Shown in pieces: positions 1 through 8,866 of a stretch of 64,000 nucleotides of DNA. Position numbers and translations under genes: made by a program. Position 1 is the stretch's first letter; each line of letters opens with the position of its first letter. The stretch comes from Pseudomonas sp. B21-056 (lineage in GTDB: Bacteria > Pseudomonadota > Gammaproteobacteria > Pseudomonadales > Pseudomonadaceae). The stretch is taken from NCBI RefSeq assembly GCF_026016325.1, contig NZ_CP087203.1, forward strand, positions 3,596,001-3,660,000. The letters run 5' to 3'. The notes below the pieces were generated by a model. The model was not told the origin of the DNA and ran no database searches. It saw nothing but the letters and a program-made list of their open reading frames with translations.

Positions 1-1104
1 CACCGGGATCTTGATGATCATCAGCACCGCAAACCCCACCGCGTCGGCGACCAGCGCCATCAACCCGGTCAGGAACAGCCGGCGGAAGGTAAAACGTGCC
101 GCAACTCGTTTGTCCGCACCGCGTCCGATGTCCTGCATGATGCCGTTCATCTTCTGCGCGCCGTGGCTCAAGCCAATGGCGAACACCAGGAACGGGACCA
201 GGATCGAATACGGGTCCAGGTCAAACCCCAGGGTGGGCAGCAAGCCCAGCAGCCAGACCACGGCAATGATCGAACACAACAACACCAGCACCGTGCTGCG
301 TGCGCAGCGGGTGTACCAGAACAGCACAAGCCCGCAGATCACCAGCGTCGCGGCGAAGAACAGCTGCATCTGGCGCATGCCATCGATCAGGTCGCCCACG
401 ACCTTGGCGAAACCGGTGATGTGGATCCGGATGTTCTCGGTTTCGTATTTGCCGCGGATCTGTTCAAGCTGATTGGACAGTGCGTTGTAATCCAGAGGCT
501 TGCCGTCCTCCGAAGCACTTTCCTGCAACGGCAACAGCACGATGCTGGACTTGAAATTGGCAGCCACCAGCCGACCGACTTCACCCGATCTTTCGACGTT
601 CTGCCGCACCTGCTCGAGGCTGCGGGCCGAGCCGTCGTAATCGTCGGGAATCACCGGCCCGCCGTCGAAGCCTTCCTCGGTCACTCCGATCCAGCGTGTC
701 GCCGGGGTCCACAGGGATTTCATATAGGAGCGATCGACACCCGGCAGCAGGAATACCTCGTCGTTGATCTTCTTGACCGTCTCCAGGTAGGTGGCATCGA
801 AAATACCGCCTTGCCGGGCCTCGATCGCGATCCGCAGGGTGTTGCCACCCTCCCCCAGTTGGCCACGATTCTTCAGGTAGTTCTGCACATAGGGGTGATC
901 CGTGGGGATCATTTTTTCGAAGGCAGCATTGAGTTTCAGGCCCAGCGCCTGATAACCGAACACCAGGCTGAGCAGCACACAGATGCCCAGGACGATGCCG
1001 CGATGATTGAACAACATCCGTTCGACCAGGGTGCCGGAAGCGGGGTCGAACGGTGCCGATGCAAGATCGGGCTGATGTTCGGCAGAGCGAGTAAAGCTGT
1101 TCAT
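1..1104 (-). CDS. MMPL/RND-superfamily transporter, N-terminal part (cut by window edge)
   Basis: The minus-strand frame is open from an ATG at 1104 to the left window edge, so only the first 368 or so residues are visible. It starts MNSFTRSAEHQPD, has a first membrane segment at about residues 33-55, then a long periplasmic domain. A second hydrophobic stretch follows from about residue 250 (containing LFFAATLVICGLVLFWY), and further hydrophobic segments continue to the edge. This matches RND-superfamily 'predicted exporters' of the MMPL type. Its ATG overlaps the stop of the upstream YCF48-like gene (ATGA), indicating translational coupling. DUF1302, DUF1329, YCF48 and MMPL genes often occur together in Pseudomonas and are suspected of moving hydrophobic compounds across the envelope. 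The substrate is unknown. Confidence 0.85.
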   Translation of the reverse strand, partial: MNSFTRSAEHQPDLASAPFDPASGTLVERMLFNHRGIVLGICVLLSLVFGYQALGLKLNAAFEKMIPTDHPYVQNYLKNRGQLGEGGNTLRIAIEARQGGIFDATYLETVKKINDEVFLLPGVDRSYMKSLWTPATRWIGVTEEGFDGGPVIPDDYDGSARSLEQVRQNVERSGEVGRLVAANFKSSIVLLPLQESASEDGKPLDYNALSNQLEQIRGKYETENIRIHITGFAKVVGDLIDGMRQMQLFFAATLVICGLVLFWYTRCARSTVLVLLCSIIAVVWLLGLLPTLGFDLDPYSILVPFLVFAIGLSHGAQKMNGIMQDIGRGADKRVAARFTFRRLFLTGLMALVADAVGFAVLMIIKIPV

Positions 1105-2195
1105 TGTCGTGGCTCCGACGGTTCCACTTGGATAGCTGACGACAGCATGCCCCGCGAACTGCTGATGATGAGTTCACCATTCGCTGCTTGCGCCATGCCG
1201 GTGAAGTAACCCGGTTGAGGTATCGGCACAGTGACCGCCTTGTCATGGCCGTCGGCAAAGCGCAGCACCCTGCCCGATTCGTCCGCCAACAGAACCGAAC
1301 CATCCTCCAGCCGTAGGCCGCTGGTCAGTGTCACCGGCTCCAGGGTGTCGAGACGCTGCCAGGTCTCGCCGCGATCCGTCGATTCAAACGCCTTGCCCCG
1401 CAGGCCGAACATCAGCAGCGAGTGCTTCGCGCTGGCCTGCAGCCCGAAGACGGTGCCCTCATAGGGTGAGGTCAGCGGCTCGAAGGTCTGGCCCTTATCG
1501 CTGGAGCGCAACAGGACCCCTTGCTCACCGGCGATAAAGACATCCGCCCCGGCCTGCTCAATGCTGTAGAGATGCAGGCCGGAAGGGTTGTCGAGGCTGG
1601 AGCGGATCGACTGCCAACTGGCCCCGCCGTCATGGGTGACAAAAGCCAGGCCATAAGCACCCACCACCCAGCCATGACGGGCGTCCTGGAACAGTACGTC
1701 GAGAAAGGGTTTGTCCGGGCCCTCTTCCACCAGTTGTCGGGCCTGTTCCAGATGCTCCGCAGCGCCGTCACCGGTTTCGCTGGAGGTCTGGTCCAGCTCT
1801 ATCCGGGCTGCCTGGACACCGTCGAGCTGTTTCTCCCACGTCAGGCCGCCATCGCGGCTATGCAGGACCGCGCCGGCATGCCCCACCGCCCAACCGAGAT
1901 TGGCATCGATGAAGCGGACCTTGACCAGTGTCATGCTGACCGGAGAACCGACCTGCTTCCAGTGGCCACCGTTGTCATCGGAGACGAGAATGAAACCGCG
2001 CTCGCCTACCGCCACCAGGCGCTGCCCTGCGCGGGCAACGCTGAGCATGACCGATTGCGTGGCCATTGCACTGTGGATCGCCGGCTGCTCGGGCAACCCA
2101 CTGGTCTGCGCCACGGCCGACGTGCCGTAGAGCATCGTCGCCACCCACGCACCGGCAATGAATGCCGTCAAGGGACGTGTATATGAAGTACGCAT
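1101..2195 (-). CDS. YCF48-related / BNR-repeat periplasmic protein
   Basis: This encodes 364 residues from an ATG at 2195, chosen because a normal signal peptide follows (MRTSYTRPLTAFIAGAW, ending near ...GTSAVAQ). The longer open frame to 2240 adds only polar residues. The body contains repeated beta-propeller-like motifs of BNR/YCF48 type: SDDNGGHWKQ, SRDGGLTWEK, THDGGASWQS, SSDKGQTFEP and STDRGETWQR. Proteins of this family act as assembly or stability factors in photosystem II, but in heterotrophs the role is unknown. It overlaps the MMPL gene by 4 bp and sits third in the four-gene operon, so it is probably a periplasmic accessory of that transporter. Confidence 0.85.
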   Translation of the reverse strand: MRTSYTRPLTAFIAGAWVATMLYGTSAVAQTSGLPEQPAIHSAMATQSVMLSVARAGQRLVAVGERGFILVSDDNGGHWKQVGSPVSMTLVKVRFIDANLGWAVGHAGAVLHSRDGGLTWEKQLDGVQAARIELDQTSSETGDGAAEHLEQARQLVEEGPDKPFLDVLFQDARHGWVVGAYGLAFVTHDGGASWQSIRSSLDNPSGLHLYSIEQAGADVFIAGEQGVLLRSSDKGQTFEPLTSPYEGTVFGLQASAKHSLLMFGLRGKAFESTDRGETWQRLDTLEPVTLTSGLRLEDGSVLLADESGRVLRFADGHDKAVTVPIPQPGYFTGMAQAANGELIISSSRGMLSSAIQVEPSEPRQ

Positions 2196-2282
2196 ATCTG
2201 GACCTCGTTGATGCCATTCACGAAAGCGGCGACCCGGCACCGCTCCCAGAAAAACAAACGTATTGGCAAGCTGCTGCGAGGC

Positions 2283-3635
2283 TCAGCGAACCGATCCGGA
2301 TGCCACTGCCGTGCCGGTGAAGAAGTTTTCCGGCTTGCGCGCAATAACGCTGTAGGTTTCTCCGTTCAGGCCCTGCACCACGCTGTAGGTCTTGGCCTGG
2401 AGGTTGTAGATGACCACCGGCTTGACCACCACTGCGGGGATGGTCGGTACCACGAACGGCAACACCTGGGACACCCGCCACAACTTGCCTTCGGCGTCGT
2501 AGCCATCCACCAGGGCAATCGTCCAGCTGTCTTCGTCAATGAAGAATCGACGCTTGGGCACCGCATGGCGCTTGCCCGGGGCAACAGTGGCTTCCAGCTC
2601 CCAGACCCGGTGCAGTTCCCAGCGCAATTTGTCCGGATTGAGGTGGTTGGCGACGAAGACGTCGTCGCGTTTCTCGGCGTGGAACTTGTTGTCGTTGTAC
2701 GGGATGTACAGCTCTTTCTTGCCAACCAGTTTCCAGTCGTAACGATCCGGGTGACCGATGAAACCGTGTACCTCATCGAAATAGTTGGCCCCCGACGCCA
2801 CGAAGTCCGGTGTGTCGTAGCCGACGGTCGGCGCACGGCGCACGCGACGCTGGCCCACCAGGTACTGCCAGGCCTGCCGGGGTTCCTCGGCGTTGATGCC
2901 ATCGTGAGTCACCAGCGACTCACCGGCCTTGAACGGTGGTTCGCTGGTCAGGAAACGCAACAATGCATACTCCCCCGACCATTTATCCACGGCACCGTCC
3001 TTGTAGTAATACGGGTACTGCCAGTTCTCCACGCCTCGGCTGGCCAACGTCCGGGTTCCGTCGCTGTTGCCAATGATGTTGGAGTAGCCCATCTGAATGG
3101 ATTCGGCTTCGACCCGCAGCAGGAAATTCCAGATCACCTCGTTGCCGGTCTTCGGTATCGGGAACGGGATACCGCCGTAGCAACCTTCGACGGACAAGCC
3201 ATTGCTGGTGGTCTTGCAGCGAGTGGCGTTGGCGAAGGTGTTCTGATAGACGCTGTCCGGCGCCGCCGCGCTGCGGTGGGTCGGGTAGACATCGAGATGG
3301 AAGGTATCGGGGTACTTGGCCAGCAGGGCCTTGGTGCCCTCGCTCAGCTTGTCCGCGTATTGGGCAGCGTTCTTTGCCGTGATCTGCAACAGCGGCTTTT
3401 CGCCTGGGAACGGATCGGCCGGTACATCACCGAACTTGGCACCGGCGACGTCCTTGGTCAAACCGCCGGTCCAGGCCGGGATGGAGCCGTCGGCATTCCC
3501 GGCTTTTTCGGCGCCCATGGGCGTCAGGGTGGTCTTGAGTTTCGCCGCCTCGTCAGGGCTCACCGCCGCCGATGCGGTACCGATGGACAGGGAGATCGAC
3601 AGCGTGGACAGCAACAGCAATTTTGTTTTTGTCAT
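2283..3635 (-). CDS. DUF1329 domain-containing protein
   Basis: A 450-residue exported protein starting MTKTKLLLLSTLSISLS, with a predicted cleavage after ...GTASA. The start of the mature region (AVSPDEAAKLKTTLTPMGAE followed by AGNADGSIPAWTGGL) is the hallmark of DUF1329 proteins. These have a LolB-like outer-membrane lipoprotein-sorting fold by family knowledge. No lipobox cysteine is visible at the cleavage site. It lies 24 bp downstream of the DUF1302 gene and 87 bp upstream of the YCF48-like gene, on the same strand. Known gene context suggests handling of hydrophobic substrates such as terpenoids, sterols or aromatics, but no biochemical function can be assigned. Confidence 0.92.
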   Translation of the reverse strand: MTKTKLLLLSTLSISLSIGTASAAVSPDEAAKLKTTLTPMGAEKAGNADGSIPAWTGGLTKDVAGAKFGDVPADPFPGEKPLLQITAKNAAQYADKLSEGTKALLAKYPDTFHLDVYPTHRSAAAPDSVYQNTFANATRCKTTSNGLSVEGCYGGIPFPIPKTGNEVIWNFLLRVEAESIQMGYSNIIGNSDGTRTLASRGVENWQYPYYYKDGAVDKWSGEYALLRFLTSEPPFKAGESLVTHDGINAEEPRQAWQYLVGQRRVRRAPTVGYDTPDFVASGANYFDEVHGFIGHPDRYDWKLVGKKELYIPYNDNKFHAEKRDDVFVANHLNPDKLRWELHRVWELEATVAPGKRHAVPKRRFFIDEDSWTIALVDGYDAEGKLWRVSQVLPFVVPTIPAVVVKPVVIYNLQAKTYSVVQGLNGETYSVIARKPENFFTGTAVASGSVR

Positions 3636-3659
3636 TATCAGGGCCCGCCTGTTTTTTGC

Positions 3660-5312
3660 TTAAAAGGTTCGCTGAATCGAGAACGCCACGAAGTCCCGGT
3701 CCTTCATGTTTTGCTGATAGGTGAATGAGTTCGCGGAGTTGATGACCGGCCCGGCCTCACCGAAAAAGTTGGTGTAGCTCAGCGAGGCGTACCACTGCTT
3801 CTTGTAATCGGCCTTGAGGCCCAGCGTCAGGTCGCCGCCGTGTTCCGGGCCGAACGCCTGGGGCGTCACGGAGGATCGTCCGGACGGGTTGTAGCCGACA
3901 GTGATCGGCGTCTGCACGTCGATGCCAGGGAAGACCTGGAAGTACTGCGGCTCAAAGGTGAAACGCAGGGCGAACGCATCGCGAGTGGTGTTGGGGTCCA
4001 ACTGGTCGGCATTTTTGGTGACACTCAGCCGCCGGTTGAAGGCCACTTCGCCCACCAGGGACGCGCCGTCCCACAGCGCCGAGCCGCCATAGACATTGAT
4101 CATCGACACCTGGGCATGCCACGACCGGCCAATGGGGTACGCCGCGTTGGAATCGTTGTCCGCATCCATCCCGGTGATGATCGTTCCGCCTACGCCCGCC
4201 AACGGCGTATCGAGCCGGATCGAGGTTTCACCGGCGATGTTGCTCTCACCCACCTGGGTACTGAAACTCGCGCCGAAAACCTTGATGTCTTCGGGGTAGA
4301 CGTTGATGAACGAATCGTCCGCACCGGGTACCAACGCAGCCGGGCGGAAATAGAACACCGGGGTCTTCTCGTGATACTTCGCGGCGTAGAGACCAAACTC
4401 CCAGTCTTCGAGGGCGAACTTCAACTGGGCACCGAACTGCCCGGAATCCCTGGCATCCTTATCCTTGCCATGATGCAACTCGCCGGTGGGGAAAAATACG
4501 CGCTCCCCGCCTTCACCAACGAAATCCGCGCCGCTGAAATAGCTGCCTGCGGCGGGCAAACGGGTCTTGTTCCATTCGAATTGGTAGTAGGCGCCAACGC
4601 TCACCGTGTCGTTCAACTGCCAGTTGCCCGACACCTGTTTGGTGGGCATCAGGATTTCCTTGAACTGCGAACCGGGTACCGATTGCAGCTTGACCAGGTC
4701 GACGGTGGACTGGGCGTTGGCAATGCCGTTGGCACCGAAGAACAGGCTTTCGCCGTAGATCTGCGTGAACTGGCCGAGCCGTCCGGACAGCGTGGTGGTG
4801 CCAATGTCCCTGGCGCCATAGACGAAGGCATCGAGGATTTCGGTGCGCTGACCGTGAATCCGGCGGGTGTCGCTGGTGAACTCGTCGTGGTCGACACTCA
4901 CGGAGTTGGCGGTACCCGGCGAATCGTTGTCGTTGTGCTGGTTGTAGACGCTGTCGTACCAGGACGCCGCGCTGAGGCGTGCACCGACGTCTTTGTACTT
5001 GATATCGAGCTCGGACAGGATGTCCAGGCGATTGGAGATGAGGCCGCGATCAAAATTGCGATCACCATCGTCCAGGTTGGGGTTGCTGTTCGAGGTTCCA
5101 GGCCCTGCGGCCACCTTGTGGTCGAGTTTGTTCACCCGCCAGGCGTTACTGTATTTGATCGTGTTGTCCCAGGTCGCCGAAAGGTCGGGATTACCCGTGT
5201 CGATCTGGAAGGCATGGACTTGCGTTGAGAGGCTCAGCATTACCGTGGCGCCGACGGCGCAGGCAAGGCCAGACATCGGCAACGGGCAGAACCGCTGGTT
5301 GGCTGTTTTCAT
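3660..5312 (-). CDS. DUF1302 domain-containing outer-membrane protein
   Basis: A 550-residue protein with a signal peptide (MKTANQRFCPLPMSGLAC, cleavage near ...STQVHA). A mature barrel follows, starting FQIDTGNPDLSATWDNTIKY, which is characteristic of DUF1302. It ends in an aromatic residue (VAFSIQRTF), as expected for BAM-inserted beta-barrels, and is rich in alternating hydrophobic strands. A good ribosome-binding site (AGGAA) precedes the ATG. It is the first gene of the minus-strand operon DUF1302-DUF1329-YCF48-MMPL. Its promoter region (5313-5470) carries the TGCRCAAAA-type motifs also seen before the neighbouring catabolic genes, so it may be the outer-membrane component for uptake or export of their substrate. 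Confidence 0.92.
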   Translation of the reverse strand: MKTANQRFCPLPMSGLACAVGATVMLSLSTQVHAFQIDTGNPDLSATWDNTIKYSNAWRVNKLDHKVAAGPGTSNSNPNLDDGDRNFDRGLISNRLDILSELDIKYKDVGARLSAASWYDSVYNQHNDNDSPGTANSVSVDHDEFTSDTRRIHGQRTEILDAFVYGARDIGTTTLSGRLGQFTQIYGESLFFGANGIANAQSTVDLVKLQSVPGSQFKEILMPTKQVSGNWQLNDTVSVGAYYQFEWNKTRLPAAGSYFSGADFVGEGGERVFFPTGELHHGKDKDARDSGQFGAQLKFALEDWEFGLYAAKYHEKTPVFYFRPAALVPGADDSFINVYPEDIKVFGASFSTQVGESNIAGETSIRLDTPLAGVGGTIITGMDADNDSNAAYPIGRSWHAQVSMINVYGGSALWDGASLVGEVAFNRRLSVTKNADQLDPNTTRDAFALRFTFEPQYFQVFPGIDVQTPITVGYNPSGRSSVTPQAFGPEHGGDLTLGLKADYKKQWYASLSYTNFFGEAGPVINSANSFTYQQNMKDRDFVAFSIQRTF

Positions 5313-5397
5313 CAGATGTTCCTGTTTTCTTGTTTTTGTAAAAGGTCATCCATCCACGGTGCTCGCCGTGAATAACGCAGGTACCACTCCACTCAAT

Positions 5398-5467
5398 CAT
5401 TATGCGCAAAACATATTTTTCTACACTTAAAAACACTTTGTGCACAAAAACTAATCCTGCACAAATT
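5398..5467. promoter_or_regulatory. Candidate operator cluster upstream of the DUF1302 operon
   Basis: Three related motifs lie here: CATTATGCGCAAAACA (5398-5413), the perfect palindrome TTTGTGCACAAA (5437-5448, continuing AAACT) and TGCACAAAT (5458-5466). Matching motifs occur before the GntR gene and between the FAH and DUF1185 genes. The flanking sequence is AT-rich, as in a promoter. I infer binding by the adjacent GntR regulator. Confidence 0.55.
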
Positions 5468-5540
5468 CAAAGTCAAGCGGATTCGGCCGCGGGATTTGCA
5501 TCGGCTTCACAGGGCATGAAGGAAAGGGCATGGACAACAT

Positions 5541-5631
5541 CTGTGGGAGCGAGCCTGCTCGCGAAGCGGTGGCACACCTGACATCTACTCAAACAGACAC
5601 ACCGCTATCGCGAGCAGGCTCGCTCCCACAG
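5541..5631. repeat. REP inverted pair (GGGAGCGAGC type)
   Basis: A head-to-head pair: CTGTGGGAGCGAGCCTGCTC at the left and its inverse (GAGCAGGCTCGCTCCCACAG) at the right, separated by about 40 bp. This is the common Pseudomonas intergenic REP doublet. It lies in the 423-bp gap between DUF1302 and the GntR gene. Confidence 0.9.
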
Positions 5632-5682
5632 GGTTCTTTGCTGCCTGATTGATCCAGGAGAAAAAATCGGTCGACACGCAAC

Positions 5683-5731
5683 CTTTGCACTAAACTTGTT
5701 TTTGCGCATAAAATCCGTTTGGTGCAAATTT
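5683..5731. promoter_or_regulatory. Candidate operator upstream of the GntR gene
   Basis: It contains CTTTGCACTAAAC (5683), GTTTTTGCGCATAAAAT (5698-5714, the inverse of ATTTTATGCGCAAAAAC) and TTTGGTGCAAATTT (5718-5731). The same motif family occurs at 5398-5467 and 9732-9765. The position a few bases before the GntR start is consistent with autoregulation. Confidence 0.5.
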
Positions 5732-5735
5732 CAGG

Positions 5736-6434
5736 ATGACTCCGACCATGATCCTCTCCCCCGGCACGCCGCTGATTGATGTCGCGTTGACCAAGATGAA
5801 GAAAGCGATCGTTTGCTGTGAGCTGGCCCCAGGCGAGAAGCTCAAGGTCGCTGAGCTTTCCAAGACCTACGGGCTCAGCAGCTCGCCGATTCGCGAAGCG
5901 CTCAATCGGCTGACCCAGGATGGCGTGGTTGAAGCCAGCGATAACAAAGGTTTCAGGGTCGCGCCTATTTCAGCCAGCGACTTTCGTGACATCACCCGCA
6001 TGCGCTGCCTGCTGGAATGCGAGGCGCTGGGTGATGCCATCCAGCACGGTGACGATGAATGGGAAGCGGATGTCCTGGGCGCTTTTCATCGCCTGAACCT
6101 GATCGAGAAGAAACTCGGCAGCGGTGTGCTGGTGCTCGATGACGAATGGTCGGCACGCCACAAGGCTTTCCACTTCGCGCTGTTCGCAGCCTGCCCGTCC
6201 CCGCTGCTGCTGAAGATGATCGACTCGTTGTTCGACCGTGCCGAACGCTACCGACGCTTTTCCGCCCAGCAGCGCACCACCCAGCGACACAAGGGCAATG
6301 AACATCAGGAGTTGATGGAAGCCGCGTTGGGGCGCGATCGTGAAAAAGCAGTGACCCTGTTGCGCGACCATATCCAGGAAACCCTGGGACGAATCGTCGA
6401 GGCCATCGAGCGCCGGCAAGCCACGCTTCAGTAA
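5736..6434 (+). CDS. GntR-family (FadR/FCD subfamily) transcriptional regulator
   Basis: A 232-residue regulator. Residues 13-78 form a winged helix-turn-helix typical of GntR (LKVAELSKTYGLSSSPIREA, then LNRLTQDGVVEASDNKGFRV). The all-helical C-terminal half, with spaced histidines (RHKAFHFALF, GNEHQELMEAAL, LLRDHIQETL), is an FCD ligand-binding domain that usually holds a metal and a carboxylate effector. ATG 5736 is used; ATG 5748 is a possible alternative because AGGA at 5734 sits better before it. It lies between the DUF1302 operon and the MhpA-like operon, and is probably the local repressor acting on the TGCRCAAAA-type motifs. The effector is likely a pathway intermediate. Confidence 0.9.
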   Translation: MTPTMILSPGTPLIDVALTKMKKAIVCCELAPGEKLKVAELSKTYGLSSSPIREALNRLTQDGVVEASDNKGFRVAPISASDFRDITRMRCLLECEALGDAIQHGDDEWEADVLGAFHRLNLIEKKLGSGVLVLDDEWSARHKAFHFALFAACPSPLLLKMIDSLFDRAERYRRFSAQQRTTQRHKGNEHQELMEAALGRDREKAVTLLRDHIQETLGRIVEAIERRQATLQ

Positions 6435-6453
6435 ACCGGTCACGCGCTACTGG

Positions 6454-6510
6454 AAAGGCCCTTCGCCGCGCACTGCTTTCGTGGACAGTGCGCAGCGAAG
6501 GGCCTTTTTT
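6454..6510. terminator. Bidirectional rho-independent terminator
   Basis: A long stem pairs AAAGGCCCTTCGC with GCGAAGGGCCTTTT around an inner GCGCACTG/CAGTGCGC stem, with T-runs on both sides. It separates the convergent GntR and MhpA-like genes. Confidence 0.9.
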
Positions 6511-6511
6511 C

Positions 6512-8152
6512 TTACTGGCTCAGCGCCTGGGCGAACCTGATGGTTTCGTCGCCACCCTGTTGCTTTGAAGCCCGTTCCGGCTGCCTGCCCCAAAGCGCCA
6601 GTTCCATACCTTCGAGCAGTTCCATGGCCCAGGCCACGGTCACCGCACCGCCATACACGTAGTGGTCCGGTCGCACGATCACCACATTGCAACCGCGCCG
6701 CTCGAGCCATTGGGCCAACAGGCCGTCGACTTCCTGGTAATCATCGGCCGTACGCGTCCCGGATTGTCCTGGTTCGACCAGCCGCACCACATGAATCGGC
6801 AGCCCCTTGAGCGCCTGGCTGCTGCGCAGGCAGCGGAGCAAGGCGCTGGCATCGAACCCCGGCGCAATGACCACGCGGAACGACTGACCGGTAAACTCAT
6901 CGAGCAAGGCCTGCTTGCCTGCATGGTTGATAACCATCGGTTGCACAAACAACTCGCCGGCCGGCGCGACGTGGCCGATAAACCCTCCGGTCAATCCCGG
7001 AATCAGCGACTGACGGATGATCCCGCCGGGGTTCTCCTGCATCTGCTGGATCAACCGTGCATCCCGTATCGCCGCCCGGTCCTTGTCACGCTCACAGATC
7101 ACACCCCCAAATTCCTTGGCCGCCAGGGTGGTCTGGCGGACATGGGGGACACGTTCAGTCTGGTAGGTGTCCAGGAACGCCGGGGCCGCCAGCCCGCCCT
7201 TGACCAGTGCCAGTTTCCAGACCAGGTTCAAGGCGTCACGAATCCCCTGGCACATGCCTTGCGCCAGGAACGGCGGGGTCATATGGGCCGCATCGCCGAG
7301 AAAGAACACCCGGTCGGCCCGCCACTGTTCAAGTATCAAGGCATGGAAGCGGTACGCCGAGGCTCGCCAGAGTTGGTAATCGCTCTCGGGCAACCAGCGA
7401 GCGATCAGTTTCCTGATGGTGTCCGGCTGGGAGATTTCCGACGGCTGCTCATCCGGGTTGATCATGAACTCCCAGCGGCGATGTCGACCGGGACCGACCA
7501 CAAATGTGCACGGCCGGGCCAGTTCGCAGAATTGCACATTGGTCTGAGGCAGGTGTTCGCCCGCGCCTTCATTGAGGATGACATCGACCACCAGCCACGG
7601 CTCGTCGAAGGCCAGGTCGTCCATTTTCAAGCCCAGGCGGCTGCGGATCTGGCTGGTCCCGCCGTCGCAGGCCAGTACATGGGCCGCCGTCACGCTCCGC
7701 TCGACGCCATCCTTGGCGCGGATGCGCACCGCAGCATGGGACTCGCTGGAGTCCACCGCCAGCACTTCGGAGCCGAGCTCGACGGTGACCGATTTGAAAC
7801 TGGCTATCCTGGCCCGGAGCGCCCGCTCTACGGGAGGCTGCGAGAAGACATAGTTGGGCGCCCAACCCAGTGGAAAAGGCGGTTGAGCGGCATCGATGCG
7901 CTTGATCAACTGCGAACCGGTGGTGCGGTATTCCGAGGGACGGTAAGGCATGACGTATTCGGCGATGTCATCCGCCAGGCCGATGTTGCCCAGGACACGC
8001 ATCACCTCATGATCAAACCCCATGGCCCGCGGGTTGGCGTACACCGTCTCGGACTTGTCCACCACCAGGGCGTGGAGCCCCCACATGCCGGCCAGGTTGG
8101 CGCACAGCGCACCCACCGGCCCCATTCCAACAATGATGACATCGTAGTCCAT
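6512..8152 (-). CDS. FAD-dependent aromatic hydroxylase, MhpA-like
   Basis: A 546-residue flavoprotein monooxygenase of the phenol-hydroxylase / 3-(3-hydroxyphenyl)propionate hydroxylase type. An N-terminal Rossmann motif (VIIVGMGPVGALCANLAG, residues 5-22) binds FAD. The DG motif is VLACDGGTSQIRSRLG near residue 165, and the second FAD motif is FFLGDAAHMTPPFLAQGM near residue 285. A thioredoxin-like C-terminal domain follows. It would use NAD(P)H and O2 to hydroxylate an aromatic substrate. It is the last gene of the FAH-VOC-monooxygenase operon, 113 bp after the VOC gene. The substrate is not evident. Other genes of the mhp meta-cleavage pathway (MhpC, MhpE and MhpF types) are not seen here, so calling it mhpA itself would go too far. 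Confidence 0.88.
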   Translation of the reverse strand: MDYDVIIVGMGPVGALCANLAGMWGLHALVVDKSETVYANPRAMGFDHEVMRVLGNIGLADDIAEYVMPYRPSEYRTTGSQLIKRIDAAQPPFPLGWAPNYVFSQPPVERALRARIASFKSVTVELGSEVLAVDSSESHAAVRIRAKDGVERSVTAAHVLACDGGTSQIRSRLGLKMDDLAFDEPWLVVDVILNEGAGEHLPQTNVQFCELARPCTFVVGPGRHRRWEFMINPDEQPSEISQPDTIRKLIARWLPESDYQLWRASAYRFHALILEQWRADRVFFLGDAAHMTPPFLAQGMCQGIRDALNLVWKLALVKGGLAAPAFLDTYQTERVPHVRQTTLAAKEFGGVICERDKDRAAIRDARLIQQMQENPGGIIRQSLIPGLTGGFIGHVAPAGELFVQPMVINHAGKQALLDEFTGQSFRVVIAPGFDASALLRCLRSSQALKGLPIHVVRLVEPGQSGTRTADDYQEVDGLLAQWLERRGCNVVIVRPDHYVYGGAVTVAWAMELLEGMELALWGRQPERASKQQGGDETIRFAQALSQ

Positions 8153-8265
8153 CGTCTACTCCGCTTCTTGTTCTTGTCGATTGCCGGTTGATCAACGCAG
8201 GCGTTCATCAACCAGACTTTATCTGCAGCGAACGGAACAGGTGCCGGTCCTGTTCCCAGCCCTGA

Positions 8266-8826
8266 TCAGGCGATGCGAACCCGCTGCTCTTCGATTTTCG
8301 CCCGGATGGATGCCATCCATTGCTCACGGGTCTGGAAGCCCGGGCGACGAAGGCACATGGCCTCGGTCTGGGCCAGGATGACCTCGGTGGGCAACTCCAG
8401 ATCGAGCGGCTCCTTGCAGGGCTGGGCGGTATAGAACGGCGTGTCGACATACATCTCGATCGGGTTGCCTTCAGGGTCCTTGAAATAGATGGACCAGGCA
8501 TTGCCATGGTCGACCTGTCCAATCCCCTGGATGCCGCTGTTCCTGGCGAACCGGTAGTAGGTTTGCAGATCCTCCAGCGAATTGAGCAGGAACGACAACT
8601 GATTGATCGGGTTGAACGGCAGGTCGACGGGCTTGCCATCGAACAGCACCACCTGATGATGCACCTCAGGGTTTTGCGTCATGAAGAACAGGCGGTGCCC
8701 GGTGGACGCCACGCCTTTGTCGCTGACGATGAAGCCCAGGGTACGGCAGTAGAAATCGACCATGTGATCGAGGTCTTCACAAAACACGCCGGTGTGGGTG
8801 AAGTTGATAGTCGGTAATGCGGGCAT
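8266..8826 (-). CDS. VOC-family protein (extradiol-dioxygenase/glyoxalase-like)
   Basis: A 186-residue protein. ATG 8826 is chosen because GGAGGT lies just upstream; the longer frame to 8880 is not supported. The vicinal-oxygen-chelate fold is shown by two beta-alpha-beta modules beginning NFTHTGVFCEDLDHMVDFY and INQLSFLLNSLEDL, and ending DPEGNPIEMYVDTP. In one-domain extradiol dioxygenases the metal ligands are His, His and Glu. Here H11 and E124 are in place, but the second position appears to be Gln76, with H56/H57 at the end of module 1. It may therefore be a ring-cleavage dioxygenase with an altered metal site, or an isomerase/lyase. It lies 40 bp downstream of the FAH gene. Confidence 0.85.
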   Translation of the reverse strand: MPALPTINFTHTGVFCEDLDHMVDFYCRTLGFIVSDKGVASTGHRLFFMTQNPEVHHQVVLFDGKPVDLPFNPINQLSFLLNSLEDLQTYYRFARNSGIQGIGQVDHGNAWSIYFKDPEGNPIEMYVDTPFYTAQPCKEPLDLELPTEVILAQTEAMCLRRPGFQTREQWMASIRAKIEEQRVRIA

Positions 8827-8866
8827 CTGGAACCTCCGGTTTTTATGATTGTGTAGAGGGCAACAC

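Noticed and set aside
6512..8152. Calling the FAD monooxygenase mhpA of a 3-hydroxyphenylpropionate pathway
   Set aside because: No MhpC-, MhpE- or MhpF-type genes are present; only the enzyme class is supported.
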